Origin: Phytophthora quininea
Taxonomy: Eukaryota > Oomycota > Peronosporomycetes > Peronosporales > Peronosporaceae
Direction: 5' to 3'
NCBI GenBank assembly: GCA_011947345.1
Contig: JAAVTG010000554.1
Coordinates: 1,240,001-1,304,000, forward strand
Length of the DNA stretch: 64,000 nt
The position numbers and the translations under genes were made by a program. Below, one piece after another: positions 11,891-24,715 of this stretch (position 1 is the first letter of the stretch; every line of letters starts with the position of its first letter). Under the pieces are notes generated by a model. That model was not told where the DNA came from. It made no database searches and saw only the letters and a program-made list of their open reading frames with translations.

Positions 11891-14800
11891 ATGACAGGAT
11901 GCAGAGCACGTCTAAGCAGTACGCACGTCCTGGTGGTCGTGTTGTGTTTACTGGCAACTACAGTTATTGGGAAGCAACTAATAGTATTGGTGCAGCCGCT
12001 GTCCTCGATTGCGGGCGAACTGCTTTCGCTGCAGCCTGTGGTGGCGCTGACAGATGACAGCGGCAATATCCTCACAACTGAAAGTCTTGGATCAGTTACT
12101 GTCAGTATCGGCAGCAGCCCATCTCGGTTTGCAGTTGTATCTCCTTCGGATAACGAGTGCACATTCCTGAATGGCATCGCGCGCTGCTCTGGATTATATA
12201 TCAATGAGGCTAACGTAGGGTATACACTGGTTCTCTCGTCTTTCTACCATGGCGTACGCGCAGAGACATCGACATTTGACGTGGTGGTCGGTCCTCGATA
12301 TAAGCTCGCAATTCAGACGGATATCAGTACGGCGTATGGTGGCACGCCCTTCCTGCCACAACCAACCGCGGGCGTGGTGGACAAAGGTGGCAACCTCGTG
12401 ACGAGTGTGAGCGAAGGATCGGTGCGAATTGAGATCGAAGTTAACCCGGTGGGCGGCTTGCTGCTCCCCGCAGCGGTATTGAATGTTTCAATTGTCAGTG
12501 GTATTGCTCGCTTTTTAGGAGTGTTTATCGATGTTGCTGGATCACCATACAAGCTGCGCTATACGACCGATCTTGTACTTGTTGGCGGTAATACTGTGGT
12601 AACGAACCCGTTCACGGTCGCGTCAGGTGTATGCAATAAACTTGTCATAGCGACCACCCCTGGTACGTCCATAGGTGGGAAGGCTTTCATGGTTCAGCCC
12701 ACGCTGAAGTTGATGGATTCCGGTGGCAACATACTGGATGGGGACAGCTCAAGCCAAATACACGTCAGCATCGCTGCTAACCCATCGCATGGTGCCCTGA
12801 GGCCCACTGACGCACTTATCGCAAATGTACGCAAGGGCATCGCTATCTTTCGCAGTCTAAAGATTGATAGAGCTGGCAACGAATACTCTCTGCTGTTCAC
12901 ATTATACACAAAGGTACCAGGCCAAACTACGATGGTAAAATCCGACATCCAGAACGTATCGGCTACATTCGACGTGCTTACAGGGGCTCCCGTATCACTG
13001 TATTTGCAGCAAAACCTATCCGACGGTGTTTTGGATGGTCAACCGAATGAAGTCCAGCCTGTCGTAGCGCTACTCGACTCCGGGGAATGTTGCTTCATCT
13101 CTCGAGACTGGAACCGTTACAGCGTCACTTGTTACGAGTGCATCCGTTAGCTCAAATATTGTCGTTGACACTTCGCTAGCCCCTTCGTTGACTGTGACGG
13201 ACATTAGGGCTCTAGTTAGTGCTGCATATCCGATGCCCTACGGTGTTGGAGCGCGGATTTCCATTCAAATCACATTTTCGGATGAAGTTGCAATTAATGG
13301 AGCGCCGACGCTAGAACTGGCGTCTTCTATCGGAGGCAATGGCGTAAATGGGAAGGCTGTGTGTGTACCGACAATCAATGTGTGGTCGAATGTGTATGTG
13401 TTTGTGTACGATGTTGTGGCTACTGACGGCACGATGGATTTGGAATATACATCGTCAGCAGCTCTATCGCTGAACGGTGGCACAATTACGGATCGTAACG
13501 GCAATACACCAACTCTTACTCTTCCAGCGCCGGGCTCAGCAAACTCATTGGCAGGGACCAGCGCAGTAGTGATCGATACCACAGCTCCAGTCATCAGATC
13601 GGTGAAATGCGCGAATCCTGGAGACGGCGAATATGGCGCAGGCCAGCTGATGTTTCTGGACGTGGAATTCTCGCAACCCGTGACAGTGTACAGTAGCCCA
13701 TTACTACCGGTTGGACTCGCCGCAGTGGGCGGTGCAGGAGGAATACGCTTCGCCGTCTTTGCAAGTGGAAACAACTCTAACATCTTGACGTTCAGTTACA
13801 CGGTTCAAAGTGGAGATGCCGCTACGAGATTGGACGTCACAGGGGACATTAATGTTAATGGCGGGTATATCAAGCATTTTTCTAGGCGACCAACCACTGA
13901 TGTCGATGTGACGATGGCTGCAGTTCCAACCAAGCTCTCAAATGCGAATAATATCGTCATTGACACGACTGTCCCCGCTGTTGACAGCTCGGTAGGGGTA
14001 ACAAGTGGCGCAAGCAACGGAATGTACGCCCCCGGAGATGAATTACCAATACTGGTCGCTTTTACCAAGCCTGTAACAGTGATCGGATATCCACGCCTCT
14101 TTCTTGAGACTGGCCCGATCAAGCGCCCTGCAGGATATTCATCTGGCACTGGATCGAAAGTGCTGACGTTTGTTTACAGAGTATCAGCTGGTGATACCTC
14201 TGGAAGTGGGAATTTAAACTATCGTGATGATCAGGCACTTAGTCTTAACGGCGGCACCATCACTCGCTTCATTACAGGCTCCTCGGCAGCGACAGGTGTA
14301 TCTGCCGCTCTATCGCTAGCTGGTGCAACAAATGCGGCCAAAGCGCTGAAGGACAATGCTCAGCTAACCATCGAAGGTTTGCCCCCTACTGTGGTGAGCC
14401 TCTCAATTGCATCCCCGCCTGCTTCAACTGTCACGCGAAGCGATGAAGTGGTGATCAGCATTAGCTTTTCGGCGCTTGTAACCGTGGATACAACGAAAGG
14501 TACCCCTCACTTCAGATGGACGTCGGATATTATAATCGTCAAGCTGTGTACAAATCGGGAAATAATACGCAGGCACTGTTGTTCAGCTACATTGTCTGTC
14601 TGGGAGACCAAGCTCCAAGTGGCGCTAACTACCGTTCGCGGTCGGCGCTGCTGCTTAACGGAGCAACAATTCGACGAATGTCCAAATCTCCGACACTAGA
14701 TGCGTACTTGACGTTGCCAGATCCGCCATCCTTAACTCCGCAGGTGATTGTGGATCGTGCATATAACTACCAGACAGTCATAAATACGTTTTCAGCCGAT

Positions 14801-17800
14801 GTTGCCGCTGGGATGTATGGAACAAAGCAAGTGATAGCGCTGTCGCTCAAGTTCTCGGACGAGGTTGCGATTTCTGGATCGATCGCTCCGGGATTAAAGC
14901 TGAATACTGGCACTGTTGTACCGTATGCAAGCGGCAGTGCAACGAATTCTTTAGTATTTTTATATATCGTCAATGATGGTGACAGTACGGCATCTTTGGA
15001 CAAGTTTGACGACAACGCTGTAATTTGTGTTGCGCCAGCTTGTACCTTAATTAACTACAACGATCAAAGTGTAAGCACGTCTCTCACGGGAATCCAGCTT
15101 TCCACTGCCAATATTGTGATTGACACGAGTGCACCGCAAGTGGTGAGTATCTATGCAATTACGACAGCACCGACGATAAACAATGGCGCGTTTGTCGTTG
15201 GCGATGTCATTGACATCGTGGTAAAGATGAACCTCGAGGTGTTTATTGATCCACCTCCCAGCGCATATCCGGAGCAAGCCCCGCTGTTGCTGCTGAATAC
15301 CGTGAATGGAGGTAAGCCTGCTCTGTGTCAGGGCTATGCGAACAATAATCGGCGTTTACTGCTGTTCAGATACGTCGTTGAGCTCGGTGATGTGGCAGCT
15401 GAGCTAAGCTATATGAATGAGAATTCGTTGACTTTAAACAGTGGGCAAAGCTCAATTAAACGATTCTCGACTACGCCAACCACTGATGCAGTGATTACTC
15501 TCCCCCACCGATGGCATTGGGGGTTTCATTGAAAGTTGACACCACCAAGGTTCCTACAGTTCTCACTGTTACATCGACATCAGCCAATGGACTATATCGG
15601 TGCGGTGATCAACTAACTGTGACGGCGGAATTCAGTCAGCATGTGGTAGTGATGGGTGGACCGTTTATTTGGCTAGATATGGGCGCTGTCTCACGCAAAG
15701 CGACATACACGAGCGGAAGTGGAAGCACAGTACTTACATTTACGTACACGGTCCAAGAGGGAGATTACTCGGTCGGCATGGATTATGTGGATCACCACTC
15801 GCTTGACGCGTCAACTAGTGTTAATGATACCACTCCGACAGCTATTTTACATATGTCAACTACCCCGACAACGATCGCTGATGTTTCCCTACCGTATCCG
15901 TCTACACAGGGCAGTCTCAGCTTCAACAAAAGATTCAAGTCAATGGCCGAAAGCCAACCATCGTGTCCGCGAGTTTTATTTCGGCTGACGGCCTGTATGG
16001 TGTAGCCCAGAGTATCGTGATGGAAATTGCCTTTAGCTCCTGTGTGGTAATTGACCAAGGCCCACTAGGTTTGCAGGGGCCTTTGCCAAGGCTCCGCTTT
16101 CAGCCGAGTCCGGTATCTACGTTGTCGTCCTCCCCAGCCACAACGATCACGCGGTACGGTGCATATGTGAGTGGAAGTCCAGGCACAGCATTGCGCTTCG
16201 CGTATACAATTAAAACGGGCGATACAGCTCGGCCTCTAGATTACGCTGGTACGACGGCACTGGAATTGAACGGCGCACAAATCTTGACATGTACGTCTAG
16301 CTCGAGCTTCACCCCGACGCAAAGTGTTGACTTGCATCTCAATCCTCCTGGAGGGAGGCTCTTGGGCGTAACCGCCGAGCCAATCGTTTTCGGGAAGGCT
16401 ACCTTCACTGACCTGGTTGTGGACCGACTAGGATTCGATTACCGCGTGATATTTTCTACACAGTACGGCCAATCGATGTTGGAGACAAGCGCAGACTTCG
16501 ACATGCTTTCTTCCGCTGTTTATGGACTGCGTAGCTCGCCATACACAATCGGCGACAAATTAGGGACGAGTGTCGATGTTGATGGTAATACCCTTGTTCT
16601 AGGCGGACCTGGAGCGAGTGAACCGGTTTCTGCTGTGCAAATTGTAACAGCACTTGGTGACTCCAAAACTTACGTGAATGAAATCCAAGTTCTGGAGACG
16701 ACGGTAACACAACAACCAGCGGTGCAGGTACTCACAAGTACAGCGGCACCTGGAGAAACTATTGGGGGTTGGTTCTACCTCATGCTCGGCTTCATTGGGC
16801 CGACTCGCAGGTTGCCTTACAATGCTGATCCAACTCAGCTCAGCGTTGCTTTGGAAATGGATTTGGGCTTTGGTTTACAGACAATTAGTGTGAGTCGGGA
16901 GGCGAACACATATTGTGCTTGCAGCAATGGATATGTGTGGTCAATCACGTTCCTGTACGTTGAAGGCCCACTCGATCCGCTTGTTTCACCTGTCCCCTAC
17001 CAGCTCACAGGACGGTCAGCGTCGATTGGAGACGGGCGTTTCGGAAATTCTGCTGTCATAGTTGTCCCGTCGACTACTATCGGTGGCACAATGTCGCTAC
17101 AGTTGGGCAACTACATCACACGCAACATCAACTATAACGTCGATGAGACCGAGCTGACAACCATCTTGACGCAGGATCTACATCTCAGTGTGTGGAGCAT
17201 TTCACGGTCGTCGCCCACCGCAATGAATACCTACACATGGAGCATTACCTTTACCGCAAGCGATACACTCTACGATGTGCCGCAATTGTTGCCGCAAGGA
17301 GTGTTGTTGACCGGCAATGGTGCGGATCTAACGGTACGCACCGCGCGCAATGGACAAGGTCGTTTATCGGGCTTCTTTCGCCTTCGATTTCGTACTGATT
17401 TGTTTCCAAATGACGAGACAGACGACATTGCAGTTGATGCTACAGATCACGACGTCGAGGTTGCTCTGGAGAAGCTGGTTTCAATTAATGATGCCACTGT
17501 TCATCGTTCCACGGCGATGAACGATTTTGGCGGATTTTCGTGGACCGTCACCTTTGTGCAAGTAAATACCAAAAATGACTACGGGCTCGTGATAGACAAC
17601 TCCGGAAACTTGCCAGCGCTTGTTCCCGTCATAACAGATTTGAAAGGCACAAACGCACGCATCACTATTCAAGTCGGTGGTTATGAGCCTTCTTCGCTAA
17701 GCGCTAACGGAGCAGGTACAAGCTGGGGTCTCCCAGGTGGCTCAGCTGGAATGGTTTCGGTATTCACACGTGGAAACAATGACTGGAGACAGCAAGGTGG

Positions 17801-20800
17801 AACTATTGAAGGACAAGATACGCGTGGTGGCGATTTGTTTGGAACAAGTGTGAGCATACAGGGAAACACGTTAGTCGTAGGTGCTCCTGCTGCAGCCATT
17901 TTCGGAGACTTTGAGATACAGTCGCTTCTGTGCGATGCTGACGGAGGATACGTACGCTTTTTTTTAACGGAAAGCCGTCAGCTTCCGTTTCTTTCGATGC
18001 CGGGATGCAAGAGCTTCAAGCAGCCATAGCAGATGTTATGTCTGTGGATTTTGACGAGGTGCAAATCGACACAACTTTTGCCACACTCTGCGCTGGTGTA
18101 GAGATTGACATAATCTTGAGAGCTGGCGATCACGGAGATGACTCCGGTAATATCCCTGATATTACTGTTGACGCAACGATGCTAACGAAAGCTGGAGGGC
18201 GTGGAAGTGCTCAAATGCACGAGTATTCTGTGGGGACATTTCGAAGTGACGGAGTAAAAGCGAAGGGATTGCAGTGCGGCGCTGCCTATGTGTTTGTCCG
18301 AAACCCGATACAGGGCACTTGGTCTCAACAAATCAAGTTTGCGCCTCCCTCGAACCTCATTCAAGACATACGTGAGTATGGCGCTGCTGTGGCGTTCTCG
18401 GATCCATTCTCTGCTGTCGGAGCCCCAGGTGCGTATAGCGACGAAGGCCGTGTGTTTGTCTATCAAAACAACGGAGCCGGAGTCTGGACACTCTTTCAAA
18501 CTCTCAGCGCGGCGCCTAATGTCATTTCAAGTGGCGATCAGTTTGGTGAAGCTGTTGCCATTTCTGGGACAGTAACAACCACCATAGTAGTAGGCGCTCC
18601 AGGATACGCTTCCAGCAGCGGTGCTGTTTTCGTATTCGATCTGGTGGGGGCTACTTCGTAAACCGTCAAATGCTGCTGCAAGAGTCCCCAGTAATGGCAC
18701 CAGCGGACCGCTTTGGAAATGCGCTCGACCTAGATATGGTTTCCACTTTTACGCTGGCGGTTGGTGCTCACTGCCACACGTACCAAAGCGAGGGCGAGGT
18801 TGATGCGATCGAAAGTGGTATAGTGCTTGTGTTCACTCGTCGAAGCAGCAACGACATTTTTTCGTGCTGCAGCAGATTCTCTATGGGTCCGATACTCGAG
18901 CACGTGATCGCTTTGGAACAAGCGTAGCAGTTGCTAAGGACACCATCATTGTGGGTGCTCACGAGGTCTACGATGGTACCCGCACAATTCGAAAGGCAGT
19001 GCAGGCTTTCACGACTGTAGCCTTAGAGAAATCTCCTATTAGAGGTGGATCTTTCACCGTCAGCTTCCTACGCTCCAATGCCGGGGAGGATCCAACGAAA
19101 CCTACAGTTTTGGAAAGGGTGGAGACGCAAGCAATTGCTTTTGACACCAGTCCCTCGGGTATGGAGGTGATTTTGGAGAGGGACTTTAACATGACGAACA
19201 TTATCGTGCATTGCGACGGTCCAAGTGCGGCAAAAGAATACACGTGGTATGTGACTTTTGCTGATAGTACCGGCGAGATACCGCTTCTTGAGCCTGACAG
19301 CACGTTACTTAAAGGCGGAGATGTTATCGTGAAGTGGGCAACCCACCTGGCCCCCGTATTGCGTGGTATCGCGTATGTATTCACTCGAGACTCGAACGGA
19401 CTATGGACCGAGCAGGCTTCGTTGTTCCCGCGTAAAAAGCAATATTTCGCTTGGTTCGGATCAGCGGTAGCACTTGATAAGCGCACTGCGATTATCGGGG
19501 CTCCCAACCTGGATACTTATGTATCAGGAACAAATTCTGGTGGTGGCTTCGTCTATGACTTAGGGATTCTTTCATTACGGTTTTCTTCGACGTCATATAG
19601 CGTGCTGGAGGGCGACACGTTTGATGTAACAGTGCAGCGCTGCAGTCGCTACGGTGGATTTTGCGCCGTGGACGTATCGGTAGTGCCTCAACTTTACATC
19701 AACTACGATACTGGAGACGCTTTTTCAGATCGACAGTCAGGATCTCAAACATATGTGCCTGTTTTTCCCACATTGGGCCCTACAGAAAAATGTCGATGCT
19801 GGACGCCGCGGGGAGACCAAACTCTGTCTCTGTGTTCTATGCCAAGGATGTCGCTGGACAAGAGCCCTTCCCACAAGTGAACAAGGGGCGGTGGCTTGAT
19901 ACCGATTCTGTGGGAACTGCAAATGGTCGCAATCAATTTTATGGTAGTAGCGAGTTGCGATCGTTGTGGGTAGATGCTACCTTTGACTACGCTGGCACGT
20001 CCGACTACTCTACCAGTACCGGAGAATTGTACTTTGACGGTGTGGATGACCCAGTGCACACGTTTTCCGTTGCAACAACCAGCGATTATGTCGTAGAAAA
20101 TCCCGACGAGACTATTATGCTGAGATTATCGCTGCCGGGTATTTGGCCGAGTGTAACAGGAGACCTTTGGTCCACACTCACCATCAAAGATAACGGCGAC
20201 GGTGGAAGTGGCGCACGTTCGTATCTTGCACACCTCGATGCCGATCCATCCTGGGCGCAGCCTCACTGCGACTTTGGCACTTCTATTAACGTTTTCAGCG
20301 CAGGAAATGTGGCCATTATCGGTGCACCATTGCTGAAAACAAATGTCGGGGTAAACTGTGGAGCTGTCTACTTTTTCGTTCGTCGTAGCGGCTTTTGGGA
20401 GCGTGATGCTACAATTTTCCCATCCGACTGCGCGCCCGATATGCGATTCGGAACGTCAGTGGCGATTGACGGCAGTTTGGGCCCTGTCCGGGCAATTGTC
20501 GGCGCACCGGGGGCAGATGCTGCCTACATTTACCTATACAACAGCAACGGTTTGATCCCAGCAAGCAGGTGGACAGAAGAAACTCGGCTCAGCGAACCTG
20601 TCATGGCCACAGACAACATTAATCACAACTACGGTGGCGAGCGGGCTGTGTCGATATTTGGCGACATTGCTGTGGTTGGAGCTTCTGGACTTGAGAGCGT
20701 GTATGTTTATCATCGCACCCTCGCTGGATGGACTCTAGTGTCTACGGTTCGTGCTGGTGACCGTGTGCAGTATCAAATCTTGGAGCAGACGACAGAGCAA

Positions 20801-23577
20801 ACCTACGGTTTCGGTCAGGCAATTGACATGGATCGGCGAACAATCATTGTGGGAGCACCGCTATCGGATGGCGGTGCCTTCACAGCCCAGCAGTACCACA
20901 GCGCAGATTTCGACAGCGGATACTTTGGTCAAGGTGCCGCATACATTTTCCACCTGGAGGCGCAAGAGCAACGAATATCCCTGCGGACTAGCAACCCACT
21001 AACCAGCGGCTCGTTCCGTTTAACAGCAACCCGTCGTGGCATCACCGGTATCACGCGCGAAATCGGCTATGGTGCAACGGCTTTAGAGGTCAAGGCGGCA
21101 CTGGAAGGCACAAACGGAGTGGATGGGGACGGCTCGACCATCGAGGCACTCGGATTCAGCCTTCTGGAAGTTAGTCGGACAGGTTCCATTGATCAGGGCT
21201 TCACCTGGAGCGTTACTTTTATTGGTGACATCTTGCCGATCCCAGTAATGACACCGTTGTGGTTGGGATATGGCTGTACAGCATGCAAGATCTTCAGTAG
21301 CTCGTATACCCCCGACCCAACACGCCAAATCGTGACTTCAGAAAACGTGGCAATCGGGACCAATTGGAGGCAGCAAGCACGAATCATGGCCCCCGATGGC
21401 AATCCCGGCGACCTGTTCGGCATCAGTGTCGCTCTCAGCGGCGAGCAAGCGATTGTAGGAGCCGCCAGTTCAAGCGCGCTCACGACTACAACATGGAACT
21501 TTGAAACAGGGGATCTAACGGGCTGGTTGACCACCGGCGCTGCATTCGATCAACAGCCAACCTATGGCGACAACAGCTATGCCCGTATCAATATTTATCG
21601 GCCATTTTCATCCCCGGTGCCGCGCCTCCAGGTCAGAGCGCACACCACGAAGGTCGCTATTGGGTGGGCACGTTTGAGGCGCGTGCTGGGGAGGGGAAGG
21701 CAACGACAGCTGTGCAGGTGGCGGCTCAAATGTGTGCGTTCGCAAACGACGCGCTGTGTCGTGCTCCCAACTACAAACAGCCGAGCGCGAGTGCTTCAGC
21801 AGGAACCACACAAGGCGATGACCCACAAGGAACGCTGACGTCGCTACCGTTCACGATTGAGGGGCCATGGATGTCATTCCGTGTGGGCGGGGGCTGTGAC
21901 GTCCGAGTCGTTTATGTCGAGCTGTTAGTCGATGGCCAGCCCGCGGCAGTCTCGGAATCCGTGGCGGCTGAGCAAGTTGCAGTAGAATTGACGGCAAGTG
22001 GCAGTACTGCCGCGACTTCGCCCAGCTCTGGTCGCCCTGTGACTTCTACCTCGAAATTGCGAGCTACCGGTCGCTGTGACGAAAGCATGCGAGAAGTTAC
22101 ATGGGACTTGAGCGCTTTCCAGAACCGGTCAGCACAGATTCGAGTTGTGGATGCATCGAGTAGTCCCGTGTGGGGACACATCAATTTCGACGACGTGCGT
22201 TTTTCATGGGGAGCTACACGAGTTGCGCAGGCGTCGACGTCGAAGGCTGGGGCGGCTTACACATTCCGCCGCCGTGCTCCAGGAACAACATTCCCCACCG
22301 CCCAGTGCGAGGGTATGGACCGGTGGTATTGCGAATGGGAGTTCCAGGCTCGGCTAGTTGCGAGTGATCGGCGCGGTGAGGATCAATTCGGCTTCAACGT
22401 GGCGGTTGACGATGCCCAGGGCATCGCCGTTATCTCAGCCCCAGGTCAGCGCGGTGTGGATGCCAACAATACGATTGAGCACGTCCTGACCGACGGCTTG
22501 GACGTGAACGAGGAAGGTTTAGCAGCGATGGAGGAGGTGGGCAGTATCTACGTGTTCCGCCGCGCGGATGAAGTGCGAGACGGTGCTGGCGTCTTGTTGC
22601 GCACGCCGAAGTGGGCCCCCAAGGAGGTGTTAAAAATGCAGTACCCCCAAAAGCAGCGTCAGTCGCGCTTTGGAGACGCGCTGGATCTTGACGGCACCGA
22701 CTTGGTGGTGGGGGCGCCCGGGATTTCGATTTCTCCAAACCTGCAGCAGTCTGGGCGAGCATTCGCTTACGACCTCGCCGTCGCGGGGATCAAGTTCACG
22801 AACCCGTGGTTCGCCTGCATCGAGGGAAACCCGGACGGCCTCGTAGGTGTCACATTGTCGCGGTCAGCGGCCACAAGCAATTTGACACGCCCGATTACAA
22901 TTGGATACGCGACAGAGGATCGCTCAGCTACTGGTGTGGACGTAGCGAAGTTCGCGGCGTGCCTGACGGTGCCGTCCACGCAACGCAAGGACTGCGGGGA
23001 CTATCAGCAGGTTGCAGGCGAGGTGACGTTCGCTGCCGGGGAGACGTCCAAGCTGGTGACCATTCCCATCATGGACGACACGTGCTTCGAGCAGTGGGAA
23101 GAGCATTTCGTCGTACGTCTGCACGTCCCCGGAGGCGAGCCGCTGCTAGGCGAGGACTTTATCGCCCGCGTGCGGATCGATGACGACGACTTTAACTTGA
23201 AACGTGCTGAGTCGACCTGCTGGGCGACTTGCCGCATGTTGCGGCGGTGCGTTTGCTACGGAAGCCGGTGCTTGCAGTTCAGTGTGCCGACGAACCCATG
23301 TGGCTGGAGTGGCTGCTCATTCCAACTTGTCTCCTCCACCAGCGATCACGAGTTTTGCGCGGATGGGGTCGACGTGTTCCAAGTCCTCGGGGTCGTCGTC
23401 GGCGGTGACGACATCGAGCGCGTGCCAAGACAAAGAGCTCGGCCCGGCGGCGCTCAGCACCGAGATGAAGGCGAGCTTGGTGCTGGGTACTCGCTACCGC
23501 CACCCGCTGAAGACGATCCACAAGTGCTTTACAGGTGCCGAGGCGGTGCGCTGGTTGCTGCAACACAAGCAGGCTAG
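11891..23577 (+). CDS. Giant secreted protein 1: Ig-like repeats, FG-GAP repeats and Calx-beta domains
   Basis: About 3,800-3,900 residues. The ATG at 11891 gives a signal peptide with core VLVVVLCLLATTVIG. Order: four ~115-residue repeats marked by PVVALTDDSGN-type motifs (11.95-13.1 kb); about eight ~125-residue repeats with the rhythm ITFS, SGTGSKVLTFVYRV, GD, LSLNGGTI (13.2-16.3 kb); then FG-GAP integrin-type blades (GTSVDVDGNTLVLGGPGA, FGTSVSIQGNTLVVGAPA and others) interleaved with PYNADPTQL-type inserts; Calx-beta at 19.57-20.2 kb; more FG-GAP; a jelly-roll-like insert near 21.5-22.2 kb; and a final Calx-beta at 22.8-23.2 kb. Ca2+-dependent adhesion or matrix function outside the cell is inferred. 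No transmembrane anchor is evident. Nine frame slips sit on or beside short homopolymers (for example T8 17958-17965, G5 18646-18650, T6 18857-18862). The 3' end is unsettled: the frame is open to 23577 but its last ~120 codons are atypical and overlap the next gene. Confidence 0.75.
13200..16340 (+). repeat. Eight-copy ~125-residue Ig-like repeat array inside giant protein 1
   Basis: Coding repeats beginning near 13.22, 13.62, 14.02, 14.44, 14.80, 15.18, 15.58 and 15.98 kb share the pattern GxYGxGD/xLxIxVxF, a short glycine-led strand, YxSGxGSxxLxFxYxVxxGD and LDYxxxxALxLNGGTI. Copies are diverged at the DNA level, so this is an old protein-domain expansion and not a recent tandem duplication. 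Confidence 0.7.
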
Positions 23578-23743
23578 GGACGCGAGCGAGGCTGTGCGCA
23601 AGGGCCAGACACTGCTCGATCAACACTTTATCGAGAAGGTGGATGGCGCCGCCGAGTTTGAGAACGACCCCAAGCGCTTCTATCGCTTCGGGCATGGCAA
23701 GGCTGGCGTAGAAAATAGCTGTACATCTCGAGTCGAACACTAG
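23363..23743 (+). CDS. Small DEP-domain protein with myristoylation-type N-terminus
   Basis: 126 residues from the ATG at 23363. It starts MGSTCSKSS, which fits the N-myristoyltransferase pattern (Gly2, Ser6) with an adjacent Cys that could be palmitoylated. Residues about 38-112 are a DEP domain (TIHKCFTGAEAVRWLLQ, then KGQTLLDQHFIEKV and RFYRF). DEP domains bind membranes and signalling partners, so a membrane-tethered adaptor is plausible. It closely resembles the DEP of the next gene (CFTGMEAVDWML, RKGQGLMSHHYIEKV), so the two are likely tandem paralogues, this one without the hydrolase. The stop is at 23741-23743; another frame stays open to 23900 and would extend the tail only if two bases were missing at the A4 run 23712-23715. 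It overlaps the doubtful end of giant gene 1 in another frame. Confidence 0.6.
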   Translation: MGSTCSKSSGSSSAVTTSSACQDKELGPAALSTEMKASLVLGTRYRHPLKTIHKCFTGAEAVRWLLQHKQARDASEAVRKGQTLLDQHFIEKVDGAAEFENDPKRFYRFGHGKAGVENSCTSRVEH

Positions 23744-24715
23744 CTTTTCCTACACGGCGCTCTTCTGTTTTGCGACTGCCACGCGGCTCCGCGACGTCGA
23801 TATACTTGCTGACGGCGACGTAGAGGACTTTAGGCGTGTCTTCGAGCAGGTCGTCAACGGGCACGGTATCAGGCAGACACATGCCATGACCACGGGATAG
23901 TCTCGCCATCATTGCACCTTGAAGTGTCCCCAATCGCGCGTTGCGTTCCTACCATGGCTACCATCGCGGTCCTTCACTGCTGCTGTCGCCGGCATGACCT
24001 GAGCGCAGGACATGAGGCCGCAGCTATCTTTCGCGGATGTCCGGGCCAAGCTGGACACCTCGCTCGAGCAAAGGGCCACGTGGTTTCGTGGCGCCCGCAC
24101 TAGGCGGAGGTGATCCGAGGGCTCGTCTCTCTCCGCGGCGTACAAAGCTCTTGGCTGCGTCGGCCCCCAGAGAGCACGCTGCAGTCTCTGCAGAATCGAC
24201 CCCAGGGCTATCCCCGTCGGTCCTCGAGCCTCGAGGGCGACTCGCTGGGCAAGATGCAGCTTCCAGATGCGCTCAAAGTTACTTCTCGCGCTACAGCCCC
24301 GCAGCAACGGCCCCAGCCACAGCGCAGTAGCAGTCCTTCATGCTGCCCCCGCCCAGAAACTTTCACCAACGGAGACTTGACGCATTTGACGACGGTTCGA
24401 GGCTCGCGTTAGCTAATTCGTCGACTCGTCAGATATTAGTCTTGGTGCTTGTATGTGTAGTCCGGCTCTTCCGCGCTGTTCAGGTGCTGCACGCGCGTTA
24501 GATGGGGTCCATCTGGCCGAGCCAGGGGCAACGACGTCGACGCCATAGACCAAGCCTAAGACCTTTTCCCCCACCGGCTGCAACCGGACCACGCAGCTCT
24601 TCCGCGATCCGCACACTCAGACTTCTCCTCTTTGCAGCGGAGTCGCCTGTCGTTTGTTGTCGCTGCTGCTGCGTTAGGAGGGGTCGAGCATTTCGTCTTG
24701 ACACGCCGGTCCGCC
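23744..24715. other. Stretch between the two DEP genes, no assigned gene
   Basis: A plus-strand candidate begins at ATG 24012 (opening MRPQLSFADVRAKLD) and would reach a stop at 24412 if one base is missing in the GGAGG tract near 24110. Its middle (LVSLRGVQSSWL, STLQSLQ) looks helical and coding-like, but I recognise no family. The rest contains nothing I can support. Confidence 0.25.

Noticed and set aside
11891..23577. Giant gene 1 as a pseudogene because of nine frame breaks
   Set aside because: Repeat motifs continue flawlessly on both sides of each break, the breaks lie at or beside short runs, and the same defect hits essential genes in the window.
23204..23577. DEP domain as part of giant protein 1
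   Set aside because: The DEP frame is +1 to the Calx-beta frame, which a single missing base cannot repair, and the DEP part has its own good start MGSTCS.
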